Below, one piece after another: positions 44,124-51,623 of a stretch of DNA of 64,000 nucleotides. The position numbers were made by a program, and so were the translations under genes. The stretch's first letter is position 1. Every line of letters starts with the position of its first letter. Source of the stretch: Ruminococcus sp. Lineage in GTDB: Bacteria > Bacillota > Clostridia > Oscillospirales > Ruminococcaceae. The DNA is taken from the NCBI RefSeq assembly GCF_017464355.1, contig NZ_JAFUAG010000045.1:62001-126000 (forward strand), read 5' to 3'. The notes under the pieces were generated by a model. It was not told the DNA's origin. It did no database searches and saw only the letters and a program-made list of their open reading frames with translations.

Positions 44124-45362
44124 TCACACATTCAGCTTGTCAGAGGTAACAAGACTGCCCCCGCAGGAGGTGCAGAATTTTCCTCCCGGGAAGGTCTTGC
44201 CGCACTGAACACAGTGGAGCAGACCGTCATTGGCAGGTGCAGCAGGTGCGCCCTGAGGTACCAGCTTGCTGCCGCATACTGTGCAGAATTTTCCTGCCTC
44301 AAAGGTCTTTCCGCAGCCCGAGCATACAAGACCTGCCGGCTGTGCCGCCGTCGGTGCAGGTGTGGGGACAGGTGCAGGAGTCGGTATAGGAACTGGTGCA
44401 GGGGTAGGTATCGGTGCGGGAGTCGGAACGGGAGCAGGGGAGGGGACCGCCGCAGGCTGTTCGGGTGCTTCACCCACAGGCCTGAGATCACCGCCGCAGG
44501 CCGTACAGAACTTGCCGCGCTCATGTATCTTTCCGCATTCAACACACTGCAGCTTTGCAGGAGCATTCTCCGCTGCGGGTGCCGCAGGAGCTGTCGGAGC
44601 AGGCGCGGGTACCCCGCCCTCAGGCTTGAGGTCTCCGCCGCAGACGGTACAGAACTTGCCTTTCTCGAAGGTCTTTCCGCAGACTACGCATTTCAGCTTA
44701 GCAGGAGCATTTTCCAGAACAGGGAAGTTGTTCTGCTGAGGAACACTAGTCTGAACAGGAATAACAGGTGCAGGCTCAGCAGCTTCACCCTCAGGCTTCA
44801 GCGCACCGCCGCAGGCCGTACAGAACTTGCCCTTGTCATGGACTTTCCCGCACATAACGCATACGAGCTTTGCAGGCGCCTCCGCAGGAGTTTCCGCTTT
44901 TGGTGCCTCACTGACAGGCTTCAGCGCACCGCCGCAGGCTGTGCAGAACTTGCCTTTCTCGTGTATCTTTCCGCATTCAACGCACTGTAATTTAGTATTC
45001 ACATCAGCAGGTGCAGCCTCTTCCACAACAGGTGCAGGCTCTTCAATAACGGGAGCAGCCTCTTCCACAACAGGTGAAGCTTCCTCAACAACAGGTGCAG
45101 CCACCTCAAATACGGGAGCAGCCACCTCAAATACGGGAGCAGCCACCTCCGCCGCAGCCCCGCCCAAAGGCTTCAAAGTTGTTCCGCAGAACACGCAGAA
45201 TTTACCCTCTGCAAACTGTTTGCCGCACTCAGGACACTCACCCGTGGGCTCTTTATTTGTATCAGCAGTCTTCAGCGTGAAGAACTCTTTCAGTTCTCCG
45301 CCGCAGTAAACGCAGAACTTCCCGCGCTTGCCTGTTTTACCGCATTTATCACATATCAGCAT
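44124..45362 (-). CDS. Protein with eight zinc ribbons and Ala/Pro linkers
   Basis: A 412-residue soluble protein of eight similar 20-residue CxxC...CxxC zinc ribbons (pattern C-x2-CGK-x5-GKFC-x2-CG), joined by Ala/Pro/Val/Glu-rich linkers. The first reads CDKCGKTGKRGKFCVYCGG and the last CVQCGKTFPGGKFCTSCGG. One linker (about residues 70-120) repeats the unit EVAAPVF/EEAAPV, and another (near residue 320) alternates Pro, Ala, Val and Thr. There is no other domain, signal peptide or membrane helix. A multivalent scaffold or metal store is conceivable. It has a consensus promoter and its own terminator. Confidence 0.82.
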   Translation of the reverse strand: MLICDKCGKTGKRGKFCVYCGGELKEFFTLKTADTNKEPTGECPECGKQFAEGKFCVFCGTTLKPLGGAAAEVAAPVFEVAAPVFEVAAPVVEEASPVVEEAAPVIEEPAPVVEEAAPADVNTKLQCVECGKIHEKGKFCTACGGALKPVSEAPKAETPAEAPAKLVCVMCGKVHDKGKFCTACGGALKPEGEAAEPAPVIPVQTSVPQQNNFPVLENAPAKLKCVVCGKTFEKGKFCTVCGGDLKPEGGVPAPAPTAPAAPAAENAPAKLQCVECGKIHERGKFCTACGGDLRPVGEAPEQPAAVPSPAPVPTPAPIPTPAPVPIPTPAPVPTPAPTAAQPAGLVCSGCGKTFEAGKFCTVCGSKLVPQGAPAAPANDGLLHCVQCGKTFPGGKFCTSCGGSLVTSDKLNV

Positions 45363-45444
45363 ATATCCTCCGTTCCCGACTATCTGCCATTAGGCAATGC
45401 CGTACAAAATAATGATACCGAAATTGGAATTTCTGTATATTTTT

Positions 45445-45473
45445 ATTATAATATTTATTTAAAGGATTGTCAA
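45445..45473 (-). promoter_or_regulatory. Consensus promoter of the zinc-ribbon gene
   Basis: Minus strand TTGACA (45468-45473), 17 bases, TATAAT (45445-45450); both boxes are perfect. Confidence 0.85.
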
Positions 45474-45492
45474 GAGAATTTTGATATTTACC

Positions 45493-45540
45493 TCAAAAAA
45501 AAGTGGCCGCATGCAGGAAGATTTTCCGCAGACGGCCGTT
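45493..45540 (-). terminator. Terminator of the glucosaminidase gene
   Basis: On the minus strand an interrupted stem (GGCCG/CGGCC, GCGGAA/TTCC) is followed by ACTTTTTTTT, about 40 bases after the stop. Confidence 0.7.
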
Positions 45541-45570
45541 TATATATACTATACTTCGCAAAATTCTGTT

Positions 45571-47370
45571 TTATCTGCCGCAGATTATCCTGATGATAGC
45601 CATGGCATCGGTGATGTTTACCTCACCGCTTCTGTCAATGTCAGCACGGGAATACTCACTGCTTGACAGGGGCCTTTTGTTTGCCACATATCCGAATAAT
45701 ATCATGGCATCTGTTATGTTAGTGTCACCGTCGCCGTTTACATCTGTGGTGCTGTAATCAAATTCAACGGGTTCAGAATAAGACTCAGCAGCCTTTTCGA
45801 TGTTTATGGTGTATACTCTCTGGGTCCCGCCTGCTGAAATGCAGGTGATGTTCACAGTGTTGCTGCCGCCTGACAGGGCAGTGTAACCTGTACCGTAAAC
45901 CGTTGCATTCGAGCTGTTTGAGCTAGCTGAAATGTTCACCCCGTCAGTGTCCGACGAAACGCTTGCTGTGTAATTCTGGGTGTACCTGTTAAAGGAGGGC
46001 GAAAGCTTTACTCCAGAAATGCTCAGGCTGTCCAGATAATCATTGTTGTCTCTGCTTGAGCCTGGTTCAAGGCAGACATATTCGGGCATATTGTCGTAAA
46101 CGGGTATCTTGAATTCCATAGCCGAAGCCAGTACCTCATCGCTGTAAGCATAAAGCATACTGGTGGCTTCGTTGGCCTGTCCGAAAACACAGGTCATGTA
46201 CTGGTGGGCGAAATAACCGTTGCCGCCGTCTGTCATGTCAAACTTCTGTAAGTAGAGGGTGTCCTGTTCACGGTTTATGTAGCCGTTGCCAAGGAACATG
46301 GATCCGCCTATAATGGACTTGTACTGGTTTGTCCAGGGCATGAGGTAATCAGGGTCATAGTTCGAGGCATACAGCGCTGCCATCTGTCCTGCCGTAAGGT
46401 TTGCGGTGGCAAAGGCCTGTATATCGAAGAAATTGTAATAGCCCTCGTAGCCTGCCGCTGTTCCCAGTGACTGGGGCGCACCGTAAGCACCCTGCTCGTT
46501 GCGGCACCTTGATGCCAGATGATAGGGCGAAACTCCCGAAACGGCTGCCGCCTCCATAAAGGTCTGTGCATAGGAAAGCACGTCGCCTGTATCAGGGCAG
46601 GTGTACCAGCCGTCCATAAATGACCCGCGGAGTATCGCCTCAACTCCGTCCAGGGTATGTACATCAGGGTCGTAGGAAAGGTTCTCAAACATGAAAACAT
46701 ATTCCTCGCTCAGGAAATTCCTGGGGTCCATATAGTACTGTATTATCTCTTCAGAAGCCGCTACCCAGCCTGTATCCAGCTGATACCATGTACCCGAACC
46801 GAAATCATAGGCGCCTCTTTCCATGGATTTCCATGAATCGGGAGCATAGTCATGTACCAGATTTCTGCCTATGACACATTCTTCGTCCACAGCCCTGTTC
46901 CAGTCAATGCCCAGGTGCTGCGCTGTGAATATCCAGCTTGGGTGCTGCTTGTGTAATTCTCTGAGGTAAACTTTGTAGCTCTCAGGGAAGCCCTGTCCGT
47001 TAAGATAGCTTTCATAGTTGCTCATGTCGTAGCTGACATTATCGTCAGCTTTTACATTGCCCGTACCATTTTCCGAAATGCTATCCGCAGGCACATAACC
47101 GTATATGCCCGAATAGACCATATAATACCAAAGCTTTCCGTAGCTGTCATATTTCTCATCAAGTATCTCCACATGATCTCCGCCGTCCAGCCAGCCTGTC
47201 CTCCAGGCATAGGGGTCAGCATCCTCTCTTATGTCCACATAGTCAACTGCACATATACCGCTTCTGTTCTGTGCAGCAGATGCTGCCAGCGTGCTGCTGT
47301 CAATGCATACAGCATTGGTCATTATCATAGCAGCTGCCATGACAGCCGCAGCGGTCTTCTTCAGTATCAA
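45571..47370 (-). CDS. Secreted glucosaminidase with cadherin-like and dockerin domains
   Basis: A 599-residue secreted protein. It starts with TTG: GGAGGTG lies seven bases upstream, and the next ATG would remove the two lysines of the signal peptide. Domains: signal peptide (about 1-33), an SH3-like segment (VDIREDADPYAW), an endo-beta-N-acetylglucosaminidase domain with ILRGSFMDGW and SRCRNEQGAYGAP, a cadherin-like beta-sandwich (about 440-535, ISGVKLSPSFNRYTQNYTA) and a C-terminal type I dockerin with two DxNxDGxxNxTD-like calcium loops (DVNGDGDTNITDAM, DIDRSGEVNITDAM). It probably cleaves peptidoglycan while bound to a cohesin. Confidence 0.9.
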   Translation of the reverse strand: MILKKTAAAVMAAAMIMTNAVCIDSSTLAASAAQNRSGICAVDYVDIREDADPYAWRTGWLDGGDHVEILDEKYDSYGKLWYYMVYSGIYGYVPADSISENGTGNVKADDNVSYDMSNYESYLNGQGFPESYKVYLRELHKQHPSWIFTAQHLGIDWNRAVDEECVIGRNLVHDYAPDSWKSMERGAYDFGSGTWYQLDTGWVAASEEIIQYYMDPRNFLSEEYVFMFENLSYDPDVHTLDGVEAILRGSFMDGWYTCPDTGDVLSYAQTFMEAAAVSGVSPYHLASRCRNEQGAYGAPQSLGTAAGYEGYYNFFDIQAFATANLTAGQMAALYASNYDPDYLMPWTNQYKSIIGGSMFLGNGYINREQDTLYLQKFDMTDGGNGYFAHQYMTCVFGQANEATSMLYAYSDEVLASAMEFKIPVYDNMPEYVCLEPGSSRDNNDYLDSLSISGVKLSPSFNRYTQNYTASVSSDTDGVNISASSNSSNATVYGTGYTALSGGSNTVNITCISAGGTQRVYTINIEKAAESYSEPVEFDYSTTDVNGDGDTNITDAMILFGYVANKRPLSSSEYSRADIDRSGEVNITDAMAIIRIICGR

Positions 47371-47457
47371 CGCTAATCACCTCCGGGTGAACAAAAAAAC
47401 AGACTATTAATTGATTTGCAGTTTGAACGTACTCTGTATGGCTTAGTGAGTATCTCC

Positions 47458-47486
47458 ATTATATATGAAAAAAATCGCATTGTCAA
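47458..47486 (-). promoter_or_regulatory. Consensus promoter of the glucosaminidase gene
   Basis: Minus strand TTGACA (47481-47486), 17 bases, TATAAT (47458-47463). The leader to the TTG start is about 80 bases. Confidence 0.82.
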
Positions 47487-47676
47487 CAGCCAATTTTGTT
47501 AATAAAAAGTTTACACGAGTCCGATTTATTACATAATTATTAGGTTACAAAAAAATTACAGCACATTTAGACGCCATTCTCGCTCCAAACCATATATATT
47601 GTATGAGAAAATATGTTCTTTTAACGAAGTGGTAACTTTTAACGAAATTTTGCAGGCATTTTCGACATTTTGTCCA

Positions 47677-47706
47677 TTGACGATATATAAATTTATATGC
47701 TATAAT
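47677..47706 (+). promoter_or_regulatory. Promoter of the cohesin gene
   Basis: TTGACG (47677-47682), 18 bases, TATAAT (47701-47706). The leader to the ATG at 47946 is about 235 bases. Confidence 0.72.
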
Positions 47707-47716
47707 TCTAAAACAG

Positions 47717-47770
47717 AAAAGGTTACAAAATTTGTAACCTTTTGAGGCTGAGATTACAATTTTTGTAACC
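47717..47770 (+). promoter_or_regulatory. Palindromic operator sites downstream of the cohesin-gene promoter
   Basis: AAAAGGTTACAAA-a-TTTGTAACCTTTT is a perfect 13-base dyad (47717-47743) just past the expected transcription start. A second, GATTACAA-tt-TTTGTAACC-like dyad (47752-47770) follows, and a related half-site GGTTACAA lies at 47543-47550. Together they read as repressor sites built on GGTTACAA/TTGTAACC. The rest of the 47371-47945 gap is A/T-rich, without a supported gene. Confidence 0.65.
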
Positions 47771-47945
47771 AAATTTGGTCTCAAAAATTTCCCATTTCAA
47801 TGTTAAAAAAATTTATCAACAGAAAATTACAGCTCACACGAAATTTGTGGTATAAGAAAATTAAACAAATGCCGTGTGGGCTTAATTGTCCAATAAAACG
47901 CTCGTATAGGTCTATAGCTTGATTTGGGGCAGGGGGTAGAGATGT

Positions 47946-49739
47946 ATGAAACAGAAAAGAAGAAAATTTAAAACCAACAAGGCCGTGCTTTCGGTGTCAA
48001 CATCGTTCCTGGTGCTGAGTTCCATAGTCTCCGCAGCAGGCAGCGCATCGCAGCTGAACGAGTTCGTGCTGAGTACGGATAAAAACTATGTATCCGAGGG
48101 TGACTGCTTTTGCCTGAATATAGACTATCTTCCCGATAGTCAGGGCATTTCGGGCTTTACCTTTGATATCCACTATGACCCCGCCGCTGTAACGCCTTCC
48201 ATTCCCGAAGATGATGAAGACTGGGGCGCAGAGGGTTTCTTTGTAGTGCCCACCGTTTCTGAAGGTGAGGGTGTTATCAGGATAGTCGGCGCATATCTCA
48301 CAGGTGACAATTATAAAAAAGACGTCCGCATAGCTTCTATTGATTTTACCGTGCTGGATACTTCCGCAGGCCAGGCCGATTACTGGCTGGATTTTGAGAA
48401 CGCAGTATTCTTTGACGGTGAGAACTATGTCAATACTGACGTTGCAGCACCCAATTCTTCCGCACCATATGCAGTCGGCCTGTTTGAGAATGAACTTCCC
48501 GTTACACAGCCCGCTGAAACTCAGCCTGCCGTTACCGAGGAAGGACCAGCTGTCACCGAAGCTCCCGTCACCGAAGCAGTTACCGAGACCGAGCCTGTGA
48601 CGGAAAGCAATATAGTCCCCGAAGAACCCGTGGTAGTTGAACTGGAAATGCCCGATGTGACAGAACCTGTCCCCGAGACCACCGAAGCCCCTGTACCCGA
48701 GCTCGATCTCAACGAGAGCAGTGCCGTTTCCGCAGAGGAAAGCACCGAGCCTGTTTTTGAGTATTCCGAGGCTCCATATTCCGAGGAAACAGAGGCGACC
48801 TCCGAGCCCATACAGTACGGCTTCAATATCTCCGATAACATAACCGACTACAGCGATACTTACGATATCCGCGTAAAGCTGAATACCACCGGCTTCGCCA
48901 ACGGCTGTATAGGTATGATGGATAACTACGGCAACTGGCAGTCCCAGTCCTTTGAAACTGAGTATGGTCAGGACGAATGGGTCTTCACCGACCTTGACCC
49001 CAACAGCTGCTGGGATCAGGTTTTCGTGCAGGTCTATTACCTCCAGTACGGTGCTGATATAGAGATAGAGTCAGTGGAGTTCATACCCCACTCCTCCTAT
49101 TATTCTGCCCCTGCTGCCGAGGCTCCTGTTGTAGATGAAGCCCCCGATACCACAGAGATATCTGCCGTGGCAGATACCGAGAAAAACGTTCTTTCCACCA
49201 GCACTGCGAATTCCGTACCTGCGGCAGATGTCATCAAAACTGCCCCCCGGGTAAAGGCCCCTGCTGAGGAAAGCTCTTCATCATCGGACACATCTTCTGT
49301 TGAGGAAAGCAAGGCAGATAACCAGCCCGAGGAAAGCAAGGCTGACTCTCAGCCCGAGACCGCCCCTGTACAGGCAGCCCCCGCTGATGATAAGCCCGAA
49401 GAAACTCCCGCTGATACATCTTCCGCTGCTCCCGCCGAAACTCCCGCAGAACAGCAGCCTGCAAAGACAACCCCTGCCGATACCACAGGCACCACGGGTA
49501 CACAGACAGAAACCTCAGCTGAAAACAAGGCCGAGGTAATAGAAAAGGTAGTAGAACAGCGCACCGAGGAAGCCAACAAAAACAGTTCTTCTACCACAAC
49601 TTCAAACCCCAACACAGGCAGGCACAAGGCCCTTGATGTGCTGAATATTTTCCGCGCAGCCGCTGCTCTTATCATGGGATATTCGCTGTTCGCAGCCATA
49701 TACAATAAGTTCTCTGAAAGAAAGACCATAAGAAGATGA
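47946..49739 (+). CDS. Membrane-anchored cohesin-domain protein (scaffoldin-like)
   Basis: A 597-residue surface protein. After a signal peptide (about 1-33), residues 36-180 show a cohesin-like jelly roll: LSTDKNYVSEGDCFCLNIDY, then GISGFTFDIHYDPAAV, RIVGAYLTGDNY and IASIDFTVLD. A Thr/Pro/Glu linker (about 181-285) leads to a beta domain (287-381; YGFNISDNITDYSDTYDIRV, GCIGMMDNYGNW, VFVQVYYLQYGADIEIESVEF) that looks like a carbohydrate-binding module. A second Ser/Pro/Ala linker leads to a final membrane helix (FRAAAALIMGYSLFAAIY) and a basic tail. It could tether dockerin proteins such as those encoded in this window. Confidence 0.78.
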   Translation: MKQKRRKFKTNKAVLSVSTSFLVLSSIVSAAGSASQLNEFVLSTDKNYVSEGDCFCLNIDYLPDSQGISGFTFDIHYDPAAVTPSIPEDDEDWGAEGFFVVPTVSEGEGVIRIVGAYLTGDNYKKDVRIASIDFTVLDTSAGQADYWLDFENAVFFDGENYVNTDVAAPNSSAPYAVGLFENELPVTQPAETQPAVTEEGPAVTEAPVTEAVTETEPVTESNIVPEEPVVVELEMPDVTEPVPETTEAPVPELDLNESSAVSAEESTEPVFEYSEAPYSEETEATSEPIQYGFNISDNITDYSDTYDIRVKLNTTGFANGCIGMMDNYGNWQSQSFETEYGQDEWVFTDLDPNSCWDQVFVQVYYLQYGADIEIESVEFIPHSSYYSAPAAEAPVVDEAPDTTEISAVADTEKNVLSTSTANSVPAADVIKTAPRVKAPAEESSSSSDTSSVEESKADNQPEESKADSQPETAPVQAAPADDKPEETPADTSSAAPAETPAEQQPAKTTPADTTGTTGTQTETSAENKAEVIEKVVEQRTEEANKNSSSTTTSNPNTGRHKALDVLNIFRAAAALIMGYSLFAAIYNKFSERKTIRR

Positions 49740-49745
49740 TAGCTG

Positions 49746-49784
49746 TCGGTCACTGCCGATTTTCAGGCAGTGGCCGATTTTTGC
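49746..49784 (+). terminator. Terminator of the cohesin gene
   Basis: TCGGTCACTGCC pairs with GGCAGTGGCCGA (12 bases, one G-T), followed by TTTTT. Confidence 0.88.
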
Positions 49785-49795
49785 TGTGAAGTGTC

Positions 49796-49824
49796 TTTAC
49801 AAATTCATGAATATGTGCTATAAT
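49796..49824 (+). promoter_or_regulatory. Promoter of the 49878 gene
   Basis: TTTACA (49796-49801), 17 bases, TATAAT (49819-49824). Confidence 0.72.
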
Positions 49825-49877
49825 ATACTAAAAAAGTAAAGCTGCACCTGCTGCAGCTTGCGGGGGTATAGAAGAAT

Positions 49878-50327
49878 ATGACGAAAAGCGAGGCTATGGA
49901 AATACTATCTTTCCATTCCTGCCGTAATATCAATGTTGAAGACCCAAGATGGGAATTCGGCTTTGTCGGACGGTTGAGGCCGTCGGGCGGTGAACTAAAT
50001 GAAGATAACTTTATCCAGATAATGGAAAGTATACGTATCCTCAGAGATGACCTTTCTGCGGAAATGATATCGAAAAACCTGGTGTATGATATAACAAGCA
50101 TAATACACCTGACCAGGCTGTGGTGTATGCCGCCCAGCGGCACTGTCAACACCAATGTAACAGCCCATGAGCAGGAACAGCTGCTCCAGTGGGTCGAGAT
50201 AATCGAGAAGACCCTTTTCTATCTGCTTGACGGCGCAGATGAGGAGATAGCTTTTCAGGATTATGATTGCTATCTGCAGGACAGCAGCGAGCAGCTGCTC
50301 AAAGCTGAACTGCTGAGAATGCTATAA
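49878..50327 (+). CDS. Hypothetical protein
   Basis: A 149-residue soluble, helical, acidic protein that I do not recognise. It begins MTKSEAMEILSFHSCRNINV. FGFVGRLRPSGG and a long helical region with WCMPPSG and HEQEQLLQWVEIIEKTLFYLL follow. There are no metal, nucleotide or membrane motifs. Its promoter is directly upstream. The next gene, a zinc-ribbon membrane protein, starts 33 bases later and is probably co-transcribed. Confidence 0.7.
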   Translation: MTKSEAMEILSFHSCRNINVEDPRWEFGFVGRLRPSGGELNEDNFIQIMESIRILRDDLSAEMISKNLVYDITSIIHLTRLWCMPPSGTVNTNVTAHEQEQLLQWVEIIEKTLFYLLDGADEEIAFQDYDCYLQDSSEQLLKAELLRML

Positions 50328-50360
50328 AAACGGTCATACCGAAAGATAGGAGTGCGCAAA

Positions 50361-51158
50361 ATGAAATGTCCCAAATGCGGAAAAGCCGTGGGCGACCACG
50401 ATGCTATCTGCCCGAGCTGCGGTGCAGAGATGTTTATTGATACCAAGCTGGCGGAAAAGCTTTTCAAGAAAAATGAAGAGCCTGTGCCCGATGATGAAAA
50501 GCCCCGTAAAAAATTCAGGCTCGGGGGCAGGTTCAAATTTGACCTCCACAATATCAAGCTCATAGCTATCGCAGTGCTTTCGGTGCTGATAATCGTGCTT
50601 ATCGTTATACTGGTCATACAGTCTATCAGTGCTAAGGGCGAAAAGTATGCTAAAAAAGCCTCCGATTTCATCGGTGCGGATTTTGAGATAGCGTCCAAGA
50701 AAATGGACTTCAAGATAAAGCAGGAGTCAGGCTACAAGGGGCTCACAGCAGTGGTCGATTATAACTATGTGGCCGAGTCCGATGACGATGTCCGCATAGA
50801 CGGTGTAAACTATCCCGAGTGGGCAGTTGTTTTCAAGACCGATGACGCTGACAGGATAACCGAGGTGCGCTACTGTGACTTCAAGGGTATCAAGAGCGAT
50901 ATCAAGGGCGTCAAGAAAGAGCATATGGTGAACCTGGATAAGTTCAATGCAGGCACGGATAAGGCCACTGTCGATAAAGAGCTTGATATGGACTTCTACA
51001 GCGTTTCCTATACCAAGGACGGCGAAGCTTATATCTACCGCTACTGGTATGAGAACGACAGCGGTGATGAACAGGCCGTTGTGCTTACAGTTTTCTATGA
51101 CAGCGATGGCGGTTTCAAGTCCTATACAGCCCAGCCTATCTATCACCAGTATATGTAA
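50361..51158 (+). CDS. Zinc-ribbon membrane protein
   Basis: A 265-residue protein with an N-terminal zinc ribbon (CPKCGKAVGDHDAICPSCG, residues 3-21), a charged basic linker, one membrane helix (about 66-92, IKLIAIAVLSVLIIVLIVIL) and an extracytoplasmic domain of about 170 residues. The latter has a beta-rich layout (GLTAVVDYNYVAES, EWAVVFKTDDADRITEVRYCDF, ELDMDFYSVSYTKDG) and may be a small-ligand or protein-binding sensor; I do not recognise it. ATG 50361 follows AGGAG at the right spacing; the GTG at 50352 lies within that site. A terminator follows. Confidence 0.78.
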   Translation: MKCPKCGKAVGDHDAICPSCGAEMFIDTKLAEKLFKKNEEPVPDDEKPRKKFRLGGRFKFDLHNIKLIAIAVLSVLIIVLIVILVIQSISAKGEKYAKKASDFIGADFEIASKKMDFKIKQESGYKGLTAVVDYNYVAESDDDVRIDGVNYPEWAVVFKTDDADRITEVRYCDFKGIKSDIKGVKKEHMVNLDKFNAGTDKATVDKELDMDFYSVSYTKDGEAYIYRYWYENDSGDEQAVVLTVFYDSDGGFKSYTAQPIYHQYM

Positions 51159-51166
51159 GTTTTCAG

Positions 51167-51197
51167 AACGTTCCCGTTACGGCGGGAACGTTTTTTA
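51167..51197 (+). terminator. Terminator of the zinc-ribbon membrane gene
   Basis: AACGTTCCCG and CGGGAACGTT form a ten-base stem, followed by TTTTAT. Confidence 0.88.
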
Positions 51198-51276
51198 TGT
51201 TCGTGAAAACATTATTATCATATAATTTCGACATCGAACGACTTAAAATATTTATTATTTTTGTTCAAAAACCCTT

Positions 51277-51306
51277 GACAAAAGGTAAAACATTTGTTAT
51301 AATATA
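51277..51306 (+). promoter_or_regulatory. Consensus promoter of the CotH gene
   Basis: TTGACA, 17 bases, TATAAT lies just before 51306. The transcript start is about 310 bases ahead of the CotH ATG. Confidence 0.8.
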
Positions 51307-51309
51307 CTT

Positions 51310-51623
51310 GACGAAAGACGTGTGTGTTTCGTATGCCCGCCGTTTCAGGCAGATAAAAACATCGTAAAGATGCCATCAGGTGTCTTTTGCAATGGCTGGC
51401 TCATCTTGATGTTTTAGGCTTTTTGTGATGAGCAGGGAAGTGATTTATTCGGATAGCTTCCGAAAGAATCATATACTGCCCTCTGGGTTGGGGGCAGACC
51501 AGGGGACTGAGGTGCATGAGCCGAAGGTTCTCACCATACTATCAATAACGGATAGCCTGTCTGCTTTGCGGACAGGCTGTTTTCATGACAGGATAGTCAA
51601 TGAGAGAAAGGAAATCGCAAAAT
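51310..51623 (+). ncRNA. Long structured leader with terminator, possible riboswitch
   Basis: The leader contains several stems: AAAACATC/GATGTTTT around 51357-51417 enclosing a 15-codon ORF; TTCGGA/TTCCGAA (about 51449-51466); CTGCCC...GGGGGCAG (about 51477-51497); and GGTG...CACC with GAGCCGAAGGTTCTC (about 51511-51534). It ends with a terminator AGCCTGTC/GACAGGCT plus GTTTT (51554-51584), about 40 bases ahead of the ATG. The layout of consensus promoter, compact multi-stem domain and terminator is that of a riboswitch. I could not match it to a known class. Confidence 0.5.

Noticed and set aside
43907-44149. 80-codon frame between the Ter locus and the zinc-ribbon gene
   Set aside because: It crosses two terminators, has no ribosome site and no recognisable product.
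44214-44990. A 258-codon Arg/Cys-rich plus-strand frame opposite the zinc-ribbon gene
   Set aside because: The repeated zinc-ribbon sequence gives long open frames on the other strand; the minus-strand frame has the ribosome site, promoter, terminator and regular CxxC pattern.
51310-51600. Known riboswitch class for the CotH leader (lysine, c-di-GMP-I, cobalamin, SAM, T-box)
   Set aside because: Short matches such as GCCGAAG occur, but the rest of each consensus is missing, so I left it unclassified.
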